Positions 7,176-16,527 of a stretch of DNA of 64,000 nucleotides are shown in pieces. Source of the stretch: Atribacter laminatus (lineage in GTDB: Bacteria > Atribacterota > Atribacteria > Atribacterales > Atribacteraceae); contig NZ_CP065383.1 of the NCBI RefSeq assembly GCF_015775515.1, positions 62,001 to 126,000 on the forward strand, read 5' to 3'. Numbering within the stretch: position 1 is the first letter of the stretch; each line of letters begins with the position of its first letter. A program made the translations under genes and the position numbers. The notes beneath the pieces were generated by a model. It ran no database searches and was not told where the DNA came from. It saw nothing but the letters and a program-made list of their open reading frames with translations.

Positions 7176-7745
7176 TCAACGTAAAATTTGAATTGACCGG
7201 GGAGGCCAATAAATTAAAAAAGCACGTCCTAAAATGTTTTTAAACGGAACATAACCCCAAAATCGACTATCATCACTATTATGACTATTATCTCCTAAAA
7301 CAAAATAGGAGTTTTCCGGTATAATCTGCTCTCCTCTTCCGTAACTCCCAACGTTTACATACTCTCGATTAAATTGATCTCCTTGAATGGAAACCCCATT
7401 AATATATACCAAGCCGTTTTCTATTCGGACTGTTTCACCAGGAAGAGCAATTATTCTCTTTATTAAATTTTTCTTCTTATCAGAGGGATAACGGAAAACA
7501 ATTATATCACCACGATGAGGTTGATAAAGGCCATAGTAAAATTTTGCCACGAGAACCCTATTGCCTGGTACAAGAGTCGGTTTCATTGAACCGGAAGGAA
7601 TATAATATCCTTCTATTACAAAATACCGAACAACAAAAGCAATCAGGAGTGCCCAAATAACGGTTTCAACTATTTCTCTCAAGACACTGATCGAATTACC
7701 TTTCGCGTTTTTCCTCAATTCTTGATTCTTTGGTGCTTTTCCCAC
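7176..7745 (-). CDS. lepB: Signal peptidase I
   Basis: Cleaves signal peptides of exported proteins at the outer face of the membrane. The 189-residue product has a single N-terminal membrane segment ([15 protein letters not shown]), the catalytic serine in PSGSMKPTL, the catalytic lysine in [11 protein letters not shown], and box [15 protein letters not shown], all typical. The GTG 7745 start lies 50 bases inside rplS and has no obvious ribosome-binding site; no better in-frame codon exists except TTG 7682, which would leave almost no cytoplasmic tail. lepB next to rplS and rnhB fills the position where Bacillota often have rbgA. Confidence 0.93.
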   Translation of the reverse strand: MGKAPKNQELRKNAKGNSISVLREIVETVIWALLIAFVVRYFVIEGYYIPSGSMKPTLVPGNRVLVAKFYYGLYQPHRGDIIVFRYPSDKKKNLIKRIIALPGETVRIENGLVYINGVSIQGDQFNREYVNVGSYGRGEQIIPENSYFVLGDNSHNSDDSRFWGYVPFKNILGRAFLIYWPPRSIQILR

Positions 7746-8049
7746 GGAGATAATAAAGCTTTGCTCTCCGCACCTTACCCCGACGAATTATTTCAATGGT
7801 TTCGATACGGGGCGAATGGATTGGGAATACTCTTTCTATACCAATACCAAAGGACATTTTCCGCACCGTTATGGTTCGACTAATTCCAGAGCTTTTTAGT
7901 GCGATAACCAATCCTTCAAAAACCTGAATACGTTCTTTGTCGCCTTCGACGACTTTTAAATGAACTCTCACCGTTTGTCCTGGTTCAATATCAGGAACTT
8001 CTTTCATATAAGCTGATTCAACCGAACGTAACAACCTTGCTTTATCCAT
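7696..8049 (-). CDS. rplS: Ribosomal protein L19
   Basis: A component of the large ribosomal subunit at the 30S-50S interface. The 117-residue product shows [27 protein letters not shown] and [20 protein letters not shown], as in all L19 proteins. ATG 8049 follows the very strong AGGAGGAGG by six bases; the frame is open further up to 8073 but those codons lie upstream of the ribosome-binding site. It follows trmD after a 140-base gap that holds nothing recognisable, and its 3' end overlaps lepB. Confidence 0.96.
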   Translation of the reverse strand: MDKARLLRSVESAYMKEVPDIEPGQTVRVHLKVVEGDKERIQVFEGLVIALKSSGISRTITVRKMSFGIGIERVFPIHSPRIETIEIIRRGKVRRAKLYYLRGKSTKESRIEEKRER

Positions 8050-8190
8050 TATGGACCTCCTCCTGAAAACCAACTGTTCATTCTATTGAAATGGTACAAT
8101 CAGTTTCTCAAACAAGTAATCGATCAATAAATAAATTATTCTCAAAAAGCCGAACAATACTATACCATTCTGATTAAAACTTGACAACAG

Positions 8191-8904
8191 TTACTGTTCC
8201 TGAACCACTTCATCGTTTGATCGCTCAAGTAAATCCGGACGAACCAACCGGGTTTTTCGGAGGGCTTCCTTTCGCCTCCACTCTTCAATCAAACTATGAT
8301 TCCCACTGGTTAAAACCTCCGGCACCTCTTTATCCTTAAAAATCCGAGGCCGGGTATATTGAGGTGGACCCAATATCAGATCGTAAAAGGAATCAAAATG
8401 AATCGATTCTTCGTCACCCAGAACCTCGGGAACTAAACGGGTTATCGCTTCGGTGATTATCATTGCCGGCAATTCGCCACCCGATAGGATATAATCGCCA
8501 ACCGATATTTCTTCTCCCTGGCAGAGTTCAACCACCCTTTGATCAATCCCCTGGTAGCGTCCGCAAATAAGAATAACATGAGAACACAGAGAAAGATTTT
8601 CTGCCAAGGACTGGTTAAAAACTCTTCCCTGGGGACTGGTAATCAAAACCCGAGGCTGAGAATCAGTGATCCCTTTGATAAATTCAACTGCTCGGTAGAT
8701 CGGTTCTGGTTTGAGTACCATTCCAGGCCCGCCACCATAGGGATAATCGTCAACAGTCCGATAACGGTCAGAAGAAAATGCTCTCAAATTATAGGCTTTG
8801 ATGAATACCAGGCCTCGGTCTTGTGCTCTTTTCACAATTGCTGTTTCGGCAAAACATCGAATCAGTTCCGGAAACAGGGTAATGATATCAATCCGTAATT
8901 TCAT
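8191..8904 (-). CDS. trmD: tRNA (guanine37-N1)-methyltransferase
   Basis: Methylates G37 next to the anticodon and prevents frameshifting. The 237-residue protein has the trefoil-knot SPOUT core: IDIITLFPEL, YPYGGGPGMVL, LICGRYQGIDQRV and VGDYILSGGELPA. ATG 8904 overlaps the rimM stop in ATGA, so the reading frame extending to 8925 is not the start. Order rpsP-khpA-rimM-trmD-rplS is the classical one. Confidence 0.96.
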   Translation of the reverse strand: MKLRIDIITLFPELIRCFAETAIVKRAQDRGLVFIKAYNLRAFSSDRYRTVDDYPYGGGPGMVLKPEPIYRAVEFIKGITDSQPRVLITSPQGRVFNQSLAENLSLCSHVILICGRYQGIDQRVVELCQGEEISVGDYILSGGELPAMIITEAITRLVPEVLGDEESIHFDSFYDLILGPPQYTRPRIFKDKEVPEVLTSGNHSLIEEWRRKEALRKTRLVRPDLLERSNDEVVQEQ

Positions 8905-9410
8905 TCCCAAAAACCCACCGGACACTCGACAGTTATGTATCCTCCCTGAAGGTCAATATGTTTAACATAAACCCGGATAAAAGGGATTAAAAACTCTCTA
9001 TTTTCTCTATTTACCTGCAGGTAGTCATAGGCTGACCCTTCAACGACATCGCTAACGATACCACAAAATTGGCCATTTTCCATGATTTTCAAATCTATTA
9101 GCTGGTAAACTAAATAGGTATCTGGATTATCAGGTCTAGTAACCTTGGTCTTTTCTCTCCAGATCAACTGACCAGATAACCATTCGACTTCTTCTTTGGT
9201 GCTCAAATCTATCAGCCACAAAAGAACAAACCGGCCCATGGGTTGAAAATTCTTGACAACCAGGGCACGGTATTGATCTTTGTCTTCAATAAATAAAGTC
9301 TTTCCAGGAGAAAAACTATCTAATGTTTCTCCAAATGGAAGGGCCTTTAACCCTCCTGCTAATCCATGAGGTTTAATAAATTTTCCGACAGCAATCTTAT
9401 TCTTTTCTAT
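8901..9410 (-). CDS. rimM: Ribosome maturation factor RimM, non-canonical start
   Basis: RimM assists 16S processing of the 30S head. An ATG at 9239 would give only the C-terminal PRC-type domain (112 aa). The same frame, however, runs upstream without a stop and encodes the missing N-terminal domain: [18 protein letters not shown], then [18 protein letters not shown]. No ATG, GTG or TTG lies between the in-frame TGA near 9422 and this domain. The best candidate is ATA 9410, which overlaps the khpA stop as ATAG in the manner of an ATGA junction and gives 169 residues, normal for RimM; ATT 9416 is the alternative. Product assignment is firm, start codon is not. Confidence 0.85.
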   Translation of the reverse strand: MEKNKIAVGKFIKPHGLAGGLKALPFGETLDSFSPGKTLFIEDKDQYRALVVKNFQPMGRFVLLWLIDLSTKEEVEWLSGQLIWREKTKVTRPDNPDTYLVYQLIDLKIMENGQFCGIVSDVVEGSAYDYLQVNRENREFLIPFIRVYVKHIDLQGGYITVECPVGFWE

Positions 9411-9637
9411 TCCAATATCTCAACAACCGCCTTCTTGCCGCTCTTAACGCATGCAGCTTTAACAATAGTCCGAATCGAGCGAGCGATTCTTCCTTGTTTC
9501 CCTATGACTTTTCCCATATCTTCGGGAGCAACTCGCACTTCATAAATCACCGATTGTTCGCCTTGGACCTCGGAAACCTTCACTTGTTCCGGATTGTCAA
9601 CTAAAGCCTTAACCATGTATTCTACGAGATCCTTCAC
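9407..9637 (-). CDS. khpA: KH-domain RNA-binding protein KhpA (YlqC)
   Basis: A 76-residue single KH domain with the GKQGR loop ([15 protein letters not shown]), which contacts RNA. KhpA works with KhpB/Jag in RNA binding and, in some Gram-positives, in cell elongation and division. It overlaps rpsP by four bases (ATGA) and lies directly before rimM, the usual place between rpsP and rimM. Confidence 0.95.
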   Translation of the reverse strand: MKDLVEYMVKALVDNPEQVKVSEVQGEQSVIYEVRVAPEDMGKVIGKQGRIARSIRTIVKAACVKSGKKAVVEILE

Positions 9638-9885
9638 TCTATACCCGGCCTTTCCGTCTGTTTTAACAAAGCCTTGACCTTGTCAGACATCGTTGCTCCA
9701 TTGCTAAGCCAATACTGAATTCGGTCGAAATTGACTGACCAAAGAGGTGGGTTGACTATCGGTGAATAGTTCCCCAATATTTCAACTGGTTTCCCATCTC
9801 GTGCTTTTTGTGAATCGATCGCAACTATCCGGTAATAGGGCGCATGCTTTCGCCCAATTTTAGTGAGCCTTAATTTCACTGCCAT
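9634..9885 (-). CDS. rpsP: Ribosomal protein S16
   Basis: Small-subunit protein needed for 30S assembly. The 83-residue product has the family start [19 protein letters not shown], the segment [17 protein letters not shown] and an end [15 protein letters not shown]. The ATG is preceded by AAAGGAGA. It opens the rpsP-khpA-rimM-trmD set, 70 bases after ffh. Confidence 0.96.
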   Translation of the reverse strand: MAVKLRLTKIGRKHAPYYRIVAIDSQKARDGKPVEILGNYSPIVNPPLWSVNFDRIQYWLSNGATMSDKVKALLKQTERPGIE

Positions 9886-9955
9886 CGTTATTCTCCTTTC
9901 TTTTTATATCAGATATATTCTGCTGGATGAAATCCAAATGAGATAATGAAGTTTT

Positions 9956-11293
9956 CTATGCGTTCCACCCAAACCATCCTTTTCGTTTAGAAAAGGGATT
10001 TTTTCCCGTACGGTTCATCTGCTTCCAAAGTTTCCGAAAATCTTCAAACTGTTTTAATAATCGGTTAACATCTTGAATGGTCGTTCCGCTTCCCTGAGCT
10101 ACTCTTCGCCGTCGGCTGGAGTTAATTAGGGATGGATTGGTTCTTTCAGCTGGCGTCATCGACTGAATAATTGCCTGAACCCGCTTAATATTTTTCTCTC
10201 CATCAATCTGAGAAATCCCGCCTCGCAGATTACCAGGTAACATTCCAACAATTTCGTCAAATGAGCCAATTTCTTTTACTCTTTTTAACTCCTCCATAAA
10301 ATCATTTAAATCCAGTTCTTTCTTCCCAAATTTTTTTCCAATTTTCTGCTTTTCTTCTTCGTCAATCGACCTTTCGATCTTTTCGATGAGGGTTAGAGTA
10401 TCACCCATCCCCATGATACGACTTGCCATTCTGTCGGGGTGAAAAACTTCCAGCTGATCAACTTTTTCACCCACTCCGGCAAATTTAACCGGCCATCCGG
10501 TTTGAGCAACGATAGACAATACGGCTCCACCTCGGGCATCGGTATCAACCTTTGATAAAATGAGCCCGGTAGGATTGACCCATTCTTTAAAAGATTGAGC
10601 AACCTTAACCGCTTCCTGACCGGTCGTCGCATCTAAAACCAGTAAAATTTCTTTCAATGGTATTGTATCAACTACCTCTTTGAGTTCAGCTAAAAGCTCT
10701 TCTTCAACATGAAGCCTCCCGGCAGTATCGATAAAGATGAGATCATAGCTTTTTTCCCGAGAATGAAGTATAGCACTTTGAATCATTTGTAATGGAGTCA
10801 AGGCTTTGGTATCGTCATAAAAATCAATCCCCGAATTGTGACACAGAATCGCTAACTGCTCTTTAGCAGCGGGACGGCGAGTATCAGTTGAAATCGCCAA
10901 AGGAAAAAGTCCTTGATTTTTTAAACGAACCGCCAATTTGCCAAGGGTGGTTGTTTTTCCCGATCCTTGGAGCCCAACCAACATAATCAGAACCGGCATC
11001 GCACCACCGGTTTCCAAGGAGCTGACATTACCGCCTAACACCTTACGAATTTCATCCCATAAAATCTTTATGACCATTTCCCCCGGTGTAACACTTTCTA
11101 ATACTTCTTTTCCCACGGCTCGTTCTTTCACTTGAGCGATGAGGTCTTTAACCACCCGGTAATGGACATCGGATTCCAAGAGAACCATCCGTAATTCTTT
11201 TAATATTGCATCGACATCTTGTTCGTTCAGCTTTCCTTTGCTTCTTAACTTTTTAAATATTCCGGAAAATTTATTAATTAATTGTTCAAACAT
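9956..11293 (-). CDS. ffh: Signal recognition particle GTPase Ffh (SRP54)
   Basis: Binds signal sequences of nascent membrane proteins together with 4.5S RNA. The 445 residues comprise the N domain, the G domain with VGLQGSGKTTTLGKLA, DTRRPAAKEQL, DTAGRLHVEEEL and SKVDTDARGG, and a methionine-containing M domain with the RNA-binding helix SSRRRRVAQGSGTTIQDVN. Length and motifs are normal. The partner receptor FtsY is encoded 77 bases upstream. The RNA gene itself was not seen in the window. Confidence 0.96.
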   Translation of the reverse strand: MFEQLINKFSGIFKKLRSKGKLNEQDVDAILKELRMVLLESDVHYRVVKDLIAQVKERAVGKEVLESVTPGEMVIKILWDEIRKVLGGNVSSLETGGAMPVLIMLVGLQGSGKTTTLGKLAVRLKNQGLFPLAISTDTRRPAAKEQLAILCHNSGIDFYDDTKALTPLQMIQSAILHSREKSYDLIFIDTAGRLHVEEELLAELKEVVDTIPLKEILLVLDATTGQEAVKVAQSFKEWVNPTGLILSKVDTDARGGAVLSIVAQTGWPVKFAGVGEKVDQLEVFHPDRMASRIMGMGDTLTLIEKIERSIDEEEKQKIGKKFGKKELDLNDFMEELKRVKEIGSFDEIVGMLPGNLRGGISQIDGEKNIKRVQAIIQSMTPAERTNPSLINSSRRRRVAQGSGTTIQDVNRLLKQFEDFRKLWKQMNRTGKNPFSKRKGWFGWNA

Positions 11294-11369
11294 GCATTGA
11301 CTCCATAACTGGATTTCTTTATTTAATTATGAAAGACAAATAAGATAATAATCGTCACTGCTTCGGCTG

Positions 11370-12305
11370 TCAAGGAACTTCTTCGTCATATACAATGGCT
11401 TTAACAAATTGATCGGGATCAAAAGGCTGAAGATCTTCGATTTTTTCACCAACTCCTAAATATTTAATCGACAACTCTAATTCTTTTTTTATACGGAAAA
11501 CGATTCCTCCCTTGGCCTGACTATCCCATTTCGAAAGAATGACACCATTCAAGGGAATAGCTTTACCAATCGATTCGGCTTGAAGGAAGGCATTTTGTCC
11601 GGCCATGGCATCAATTACCAGTAAATTTTCAATATTTTCCGGAGAGAAATTCTTTTGGACAATTCTTCCCATTTTTTCCAATTCCGCCAAAAGATTCTTG
11701 TTGACATGCGATCGACCAGCCGTATCGATTATCACAAAACCTCGGTTCTTTTTTCGTGCTGCTTCGATCCCATCAAATATAATTGACCCCGGGTCGGCAC
11801 CAGGAGAACCTTTAAAAAAGAAACATCCTGCTCTTTCGGCCCAGATCTCCAATTGATCGACTGCCGCAGCACGAAAAGTGTCAGCTGCGACCAAGGCAAC
11901 TTCTTCGCCCAGCAGTGAATAGTATCGTGCTAATTTGCCAGCCAAGGTGGTTTTCCCTACACCATTAATCCCGGCCAATAAAATCGCTTTCATTGCTCCA
12001 GCTTGAGCAGATGAAAATAGGCTTGAATCATTTCCATCTAAAATGCTCGCTAATTTCCCATACAGCCAATCCTGCCAATTTCCATTTTCTGTTTTTTGTT
12101 TTTTTAATTCCTGAAATTCTTCGACCAACTCCATAGCTAAAATTGGCCCCAAATCCGCTTGTACCAACATCTCCTCCAAGGCTTCCCAATCTTCTTCTTG
12201 GAGTGAATCAGCTGACCATAAACGGGTAAATTGCTGTTTTACTCCTTCTTTAATTTTTTCAACACCTTTGAACCACTTATGAAAAATACCTTTCTTTTCT
12301 TCCAT
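11370..12305 (-). CDS. ftsY: Signal recognition particle receptor FtsY
   Basis: Docks the SRP-ribosome complex at the membrane. The 311-residue protein has the NG domain with GINGVGKTTLAGKLA, DTFRAAAVDQL, DTAGRSHVNKNLLAEL and SKWDSQAKGG, and lacks a long acidic A domain, as is usual outside Proteobacteria; the N-terminal amphipathic helix (FHKWFKGVEKIKEGVKQ) probably attaches it to the membrane. One small departure is SKWDSQAKGG where most family members read SKLDGTAKGG. Lies between smc and ffh. Confidence 0.95.
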   Translation of the reverse strand: MEEKKGIFHKWFKGVEKIKEGVKQQFTRLWSADSLQEEDWEALEEMLVQADLGPILAMELVEEFQELKKQKTENGNWQDWLYGKLASILDGNDSSLFSSAQAGAMKAILLAGINGVGKTTLAGKLARYYSLLGEEVALVAADTFRAAAVDQLEIWAERAGCFFFKGSPGADPGSIIFDGIEAARKKNRGFVIIDTAGRSHVNKNLLAELEKMGRIVQKNFSPENIENLLVIDAMAGQNAFLQAESIGKAIPLNGVILSKWDSQAKGGIVFRIKKELELSIKYLGVGEKIEDLQPFDPDQFVKAIVYDEEVP

Positions 12306-12375
12306 GTAATACCTCTCAATATTGGATAGATGGTAATTATTCGTAATGAGTTTTAAAATTTTACATCATAGTCGG

Positions 12376-15300
12376 TTAATTTTGAGATGATAAAAGTGAT
12401 AAATTTTTGCCTGAAAGAGGAACAACTCGTGAGATACCCGGTTCATCCATAGTCACTCCTATGATCCGGTCAGATACTTCCATGATTTCTTCTTGATGGG
12501 TTACGATAATAATTTGGCACTCACGAGAAAATTCTTTCATAAGGTCCGCTAACCGGATACTGTTGAAATGATCCAGGGTCGCATCAACTTCATCAAAAAA
12601 ACAAAAACGATAACCGCCGGATTTAAATAGGGCGAAAAATAGACAGAGAGCGGTAAGAGCCTTTTCTCCGCTGGATAAAAGTGACAACCTTTGTTTCTTC
12701 TTTCCGGGTATTTGAATAACGATTTCCAAATTTTGTTCTTCAATTTCGATCTTCGCCCGACCTCCATTAAATACCCGTTGAAAATTTTTCTGAAAGTGGA
12801 AATTGACCTCTATCAAAAATTCGCTAAACAATTCTTGGCACAAGAGCTCACATTCAAACCGATTCTTTTCAAATTGAACCATAGCATCCTGGAAAAAAGT
12901 TAATTTTTCGTTTAGGTAACTTTGCCGTTCTTCCAAATCACAAAGCTGCGATATAGAACCTCTGCGGATATCCCAGGTTTTTAAATGGCTCTCTTTTTCG
13001 GTAATTATCTGTTCTAAGTGATGAAGATCAGCATAAGAGGGTAAAAGGATGTCGTCGGTCTTCCATTCCTGGTATTCATCAAGTCGAGCGGTATACTCTT
13101 GAATTTCAAAATCCCATTTTTCTTTCTGTAAATACAATTTTTCCCTTTTACGAGAAAGCGAATCTTGCTGATTTTTCCACTTTTCTCTATAGAGTTCAAT
13201 ATCGGTACACTTTTCTCTGATTTCATCAACTTCCACCAAAGACGCTTTTTTTCTATTCAGTTCAAACTGATATTCTTCATTTAATTTCTTTACTTTAAAA
13301 ATAATCTCCTTCCAGACATCCAGCGATTGCTTGCGGCTGGTTTCAATGTTTTGAAGAGAAGAAACCGATTTTTCAATGAGGGTTTCGATGGTAGCAAGCT
13401 CTCCCCGCAGTCTTTCTTCGGTTGATCGGAGCTTTTCTCTCTCAAATCGTTTGTTGTGTATTTCTCTTAGTTCATCTTCCAATTGGTTGACTTCGTTGTC
13501 TATATCCTCTTTTTCCCATCCTAACCGATCCAGTTGATCGCCAAGGACTTCTTTTTCGCTCAGAAAAGATTGCTTTTTCAGATTAATAAGTTCGATTTTT
13601 TCAATTTTCTTCTTTTTTTCCTGTTGCAAGTCATCATACCGAAGCCGCAAAATTTGCAATTCTCCTCTTATTTCGGTCAGCTCTTTTTCCAGTTGATTCT
13701 CTTTGGTAAGAAAAGCTGAAATATCTTTTTCTCCTTCTTGTATCCTCTTTTGAAGGGTAGATCCCTTTTTCTGCCAACTTCGATAAAATTGAACCCCACT
13801 CTGATTAGTAATGAGTTTTCGTGGAAATACCAACACTCCGTCTCTACGGTAAACAATATTTCCATCAGAGCTGATCATATTTACCTCTGGAACTTTCGTG
13901 TTTTCCAATGCAGCTATTATTTGCTTCTTGGTGAAAATATCCCAGCAATCCGATGGAGGCAAAACATCCAAATAGATAAAACCCTGCCCAGCCTTCGATG
14001 AAATGGCGTTCAAATTCAGATTCTCATCAGCTCTTAGAATAGCAGTATAATCCTTGAAAAGCCAATTGAATGCATAAACAACTTTCCCCGGCCAACCCTT
14101 TTGAATGAGACTTTTAGACCGGTCGGCTATATTCTGGTCGATTTTCCCCTCTGGCTCATATTCACGAAGACCATTTCGTATTTTACCCAACAAGGCTTTT
14201 TTTCTGTCTAACTTCTCTTTGAGCTGCTCTTTCTTTTTGAAAATTTTTCGGTTTTCTTCCTGAAGGGCTAACAGCTGTTTTTGTAAGCTCTCGATTTGTT
14301 GGAACAGCTTGGTTGATGACGAATCGAGAGAGCTCTTATCTCGATCGATCGATGCCAATTCTTCAGTAAGATATTCAATTGAGGTTACCAGCCGAGACCA
14401 TTCCTGTTTGAGTTGGTTGATTTGCTCATTATTGGAGTCCTTGCGAATTCTAAACTCTGAAATCTTTTTCTCTAATTCTTTTTCTTTTCCTTCTAACTCA
14501 TCCAAGGTCTCTAAATATAAGGGGTTATTTCGTAGATCTTCAACGTTCTTCCGAAGAAGAACTAATTTTGGCTGTAGTTCATTTAAGGCTTCTCGATTTA
14601 ACAACTTGTTTTTTTCCCTATGTCGTGCTTCAGTGAGATGAAAATAAATCTGTTGCTCAAGGGAGCGTTGTTCTTCTCTTAAGCTCTCTATTCGTTCAAG
14701 GATTTGTGATTTAAATTTTTCCTTTTCTTGAAGCAAATCTTTTTGTTTATTGAACAAAAGATCAAGGTTGGTTCCTTCTTCCTCCAACCGTTTTAACTCT
14801 TTTTCAACTTCTTCTTTTTCAGTCTCTAATCCTTTTAACTTTTTTAATCGCTGTTGAATAAGAAGATTAAAATATTCTTTACGCAGAGCAATAAATAATT
14901 TTTCCTCAGAAAGGTATTTTTCTTCCTGCCGTGCATGTTCAGCAACTTTTTCAATCTGTAGATTAAGCTCATTTTCCCTTTCTTTTAAACGAAATACTTT
15001 CTCACCAATTCGAATTAAAGAAGATTTCACCGATGAGAGTTTTTCTTTGACAGCATAAGTGCCGCTGGCCATTTCAAAGAGGGAAAATTTGTCACTGGGT
15101 CGAAATTCAAACAAAGTCTGGAGTTTGGTGTTATCAACTACTGCTACACCGATACTATCAACCAAAAAACCTATCTTCCGTAATTCTTCTTTTAAATCTT
15201 TTAAGCGAAGCCGATTTTGATTTAAAAAATACTCTGACTCTCCCGACGCAAAGATCCGCCTTCCAATAGAATAAGGAGAATTTTCGCTATCTGACCATTG

Positions 15301-15543
15301 GGTTTCAATAAAAGCCATTCCTAGCGGTTTTGCTCCGGCTGCTCCGTGAAAGATAACTTCTTTTCCCTGGGAAACTCTCATTTCCCGAAAATGATCTCCC
15401 AACACCCAGCGGAGAGCGTCAATGACATTACTTTTTCCTGAACCATTTGGACCAACAATAACATTTAAACCGGGGTGGAACTCAATGGTAATCGGATGGG
15501 CAAATGATTTAAAACCCTGAACATTTAAATGAGTTAAAAACAT
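12376..15543 (-). CDS. smc: Chromosome segregation protein SMC
   Basis: Condensin ATPase that organises the chromosome. Residues near the start show the family signature FLTHLNVQGFKSFAHP and Walker A VGPNGSGKSNVIDAL; the C-terminus has CFFDEVDATLDHFNSIR (Walker B) and IIIVTHQEE. Between lie two long coiled coils rich in Lys, Glu and Leu around a hinge near residues 470-570. At 1055 residues it is shorter than the usual 1150-1200. The ABC signature reads LSSGEKALTA instead of LSGGEKALTA, and the hinge lacks the glycine-rich dimer motif I would expect. Start overlaps rnc by 10 bases. ScpA and ScpB are not in the window. Confidence 0.93.
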   Translation of the reverse strand: MFLTHLNVQGFKSFAHPITIEFHPGLNVIVGPNGSGKSNVIDALRWVLGDHFREMRVSQGKEVIFHGAAGAKPLGMAFIETQWSDSENSPYSIGRRIFASGESEYFLNQNRLRLKDLKEELRKIGFLVDSIGVAVVDNTKLQTLFEFRPSDKFSLFEMASGTYAVKEKLSSVKSSLIRIGEKVFRLKERENELNLQIEKVAEHARQEEKYLSEEKLFIALRKEYFNLLIQQRLKKLKGLETEKEEVEKELKRLEEEGTNLDLLFNKQKDLLQEKEKFKSQILERIESLREEQRSLEQQIYFHLTEARHREKNKLLNREALNELQPKLVLLRKNVEDLRNNPLYLETLDELEGKEKELEKKISEFRIRKDSNNEQINQLKQEWSRLVTSIEYLTEELASIDRDKSSLDSSSTKLFQQIESLQKQLLALQEENRKIFKKKEQLKEKLDRKKALLGKIRNGLREYEPEGKIDQNIADRSKSLIQKGWPGKVVYAFNWLFKDYTAILRADENLNLNAISSKAGQGFIYLDVLPPSDCWDIFTKKQIIAALENTKVPEVNMISSDGNIVYRRDGVLVFPRKLITNQSGVQFYRSWQKKGSTLQKRIQEGEKDISAFLTKENQLEKELTEIRGELQILRLRYDDLQQEKKKKIEKIELINLKKQSFLSEKEVLGDQLDRLGWEKEDIDNEVNQLEDELREIHNKRFEREKLRSTEERLRGELATIETLIEKSVSSLQNIETSRKQSLDVWKEIIFKVKKLNEEYQFELNRKKASLVEVDEIREKCTDIELYREKWKNQQDSLSRKREKLYLQKEKWDFEIQEYTARLDEYQEWKTDDILLPSYADLHHLEQIITEKESHLKTWDIRRGSISQLCDLEERQSYLNEKLTFFQDAMVQFEKNRFECELLCQELFSEFLIEVNFHFQKNFQRVFNGGRAKIEIEEQNLEIVIQIPGKKKQRLSLLSSGEKALTALCLFFALFKSGGYRFCFFDEVDATLDHFNSIRLADLMKEFSRECQIIIVTHQEEIMEVSDRIIGVTMDEPGISRVVPLSGKNLSLLSSQN

Positions 15544-16250
15544 GGATTATCACGATGGTCATATTTTTCTTCAATGATTTTTTCCCACGCCTTACGCGCC
15601 GCTTCCTGCTCAGCCTTTTTTTTATTGGTGCCCTCACCAATGGCTAATTCCTTCTCATTAATCAAAACAGCGATACGATAATTCTTTCGATCCAAAGATT
15701 CTTCAATTACTTGATAAAATGGGAGAGTTTCGTGTTCCTTAAGTGACCAGGTTTGTAAGAGGCTTTTATAATTAACCGAAAGGAAAACCAATTCAAGGCC
15801 GCCTTCAGAAGAAAAAATGGTATCTAATACATTCTTTGTCATATCAAAAGATTTTGAATCCAAATATACTGCACCAACCAAGGCTTCCAGCGCGCTGGAA
15901 ATGATCGAACTTTTTTCCCGTCCTCGACCCTTTTCTTCTCCTTTCCCGAGAAGGATAAATCGTTCCAAGTGTATATTACGAGCTACCTGAGCCAAGCTTT
16001 CTTCGCTCGCCCATTTCGCTTTCATTGCAGAAAGCCAGCTTCGTGGTTTTTCGTACTGAGAAAAAAGGTAGTCGGCAATATATAAACCGACTACCGCATC
16101 ACCTAACCACTCAAGCTTATCATTGCAATGCCCTTCTTTCCCTTCTAACGCCGACTTGTGTAATAAGGCGGTTTTTAAAAGAGAACGATTTTCAAAATGA
16201 TATCCAATCCGACGTTCAAGTTCGATAAGTTCGGCTTCATTAAAAGGCAT
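15534..16250 (-). CDS. rnc: Ribonuclease III
   Basis: Processes rRNA precursors and structured RNA. The 238-residue protein has the nuclease domain with NDKLEWLGDAVVGLY (Glu47 and Asp51, two metal ligands) and a C-terminal double-stranded RNA-binding domain (AIGEGTNKKKAEQEAARKAW). The second active-site motif reads SIISSALEALVGAVYLD: Glu122 is present but the aspartate three residues before it is replaced by Ser119. ATG 16250 is used; an in-frame TTG at 16256 is also possible, neither with a strong ribosome-binding site. The order smc-rnc-acpP is classical. Confidence 0.93.
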   Translation of the reverse strand: MPFNEAELIELERRIGYHFENRSLLKTALLHKSALEGKEGHCNDKLEWLGDAVVGLYIADYLFSQYEKPRSWLSAMKAKWASEESLAQVARNIHLERFILLGKGEEKGRGREKSSIISSALEALVGAVYLDSKSFDMTKNVLDTIFSSEGGLELVFLSVNYKSLLQTWSLKEHETLPFYQVIEESLDRKNYRIAVLINEKELAIGEGTNKKKAEQEAARKAWEKIIEEKYDHRDNPCF

Positions 16251-16264
16251 TGTCAATTCTGTAA

Positions 16265-16498
16265 TTAGCTTAATTTTGATTCAATGTACTCAATTGCTTC
16301 TTGTACGGAAGTAATCTTTTCGGCATCTTCATCAGGAATTTCTATATCAAATTCTTCTTCAAATGCCATAATGAGCTCAACGATATCAAGAGAATCAGCA
16401 CCCAGATCATCAATAAAGGAAGCATCTGGTGCAACATCATCTTCTTCAATACCGAGCTGATCAACAATTATTTCTTTAACTTTGGAATAAACATCCAT
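16265..16498 (-). CDS. acpP: Acyl carrier protein
   Basis: Carries growing acyl chains on 4'-phosphopantetheine. The 77-residue acidic protein has the attachment serine in [26 protein letters not shown] stands 8 bases or so upstream of ATG 16498, which therefore is preferred to upstream in-frame codons. It sits between fabG and rnc; fabF, often found between acpP and rnc, is absent. Confidence 0.97.
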   Translation of the reverse strand: MDVYSKVKEIIVDQLGIEEDDVAPDASFIDDLGADSLDIVELIMAFEEEFDIEIPDEDAEKITSVQEAIEYIESKLS

Positions 16499-16527
16499 TT
16501 CCAGCACCTCCAACCATTCAATTAGTT

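Noticed and set aside
9240-9410. rimM as a frameshifted pseudogene
   Set aside because: The N-terminal domain is in the same frame as the rest, so no frameshift is needed; only the start codon is unusual.
12691-14641. Several antisense ORFs inside smc
   Set aside because: They arise from the Lys/Glu/Leu-rich coiled-coil coding of smc and read as Phe/Leu/Ser-rich shadows.
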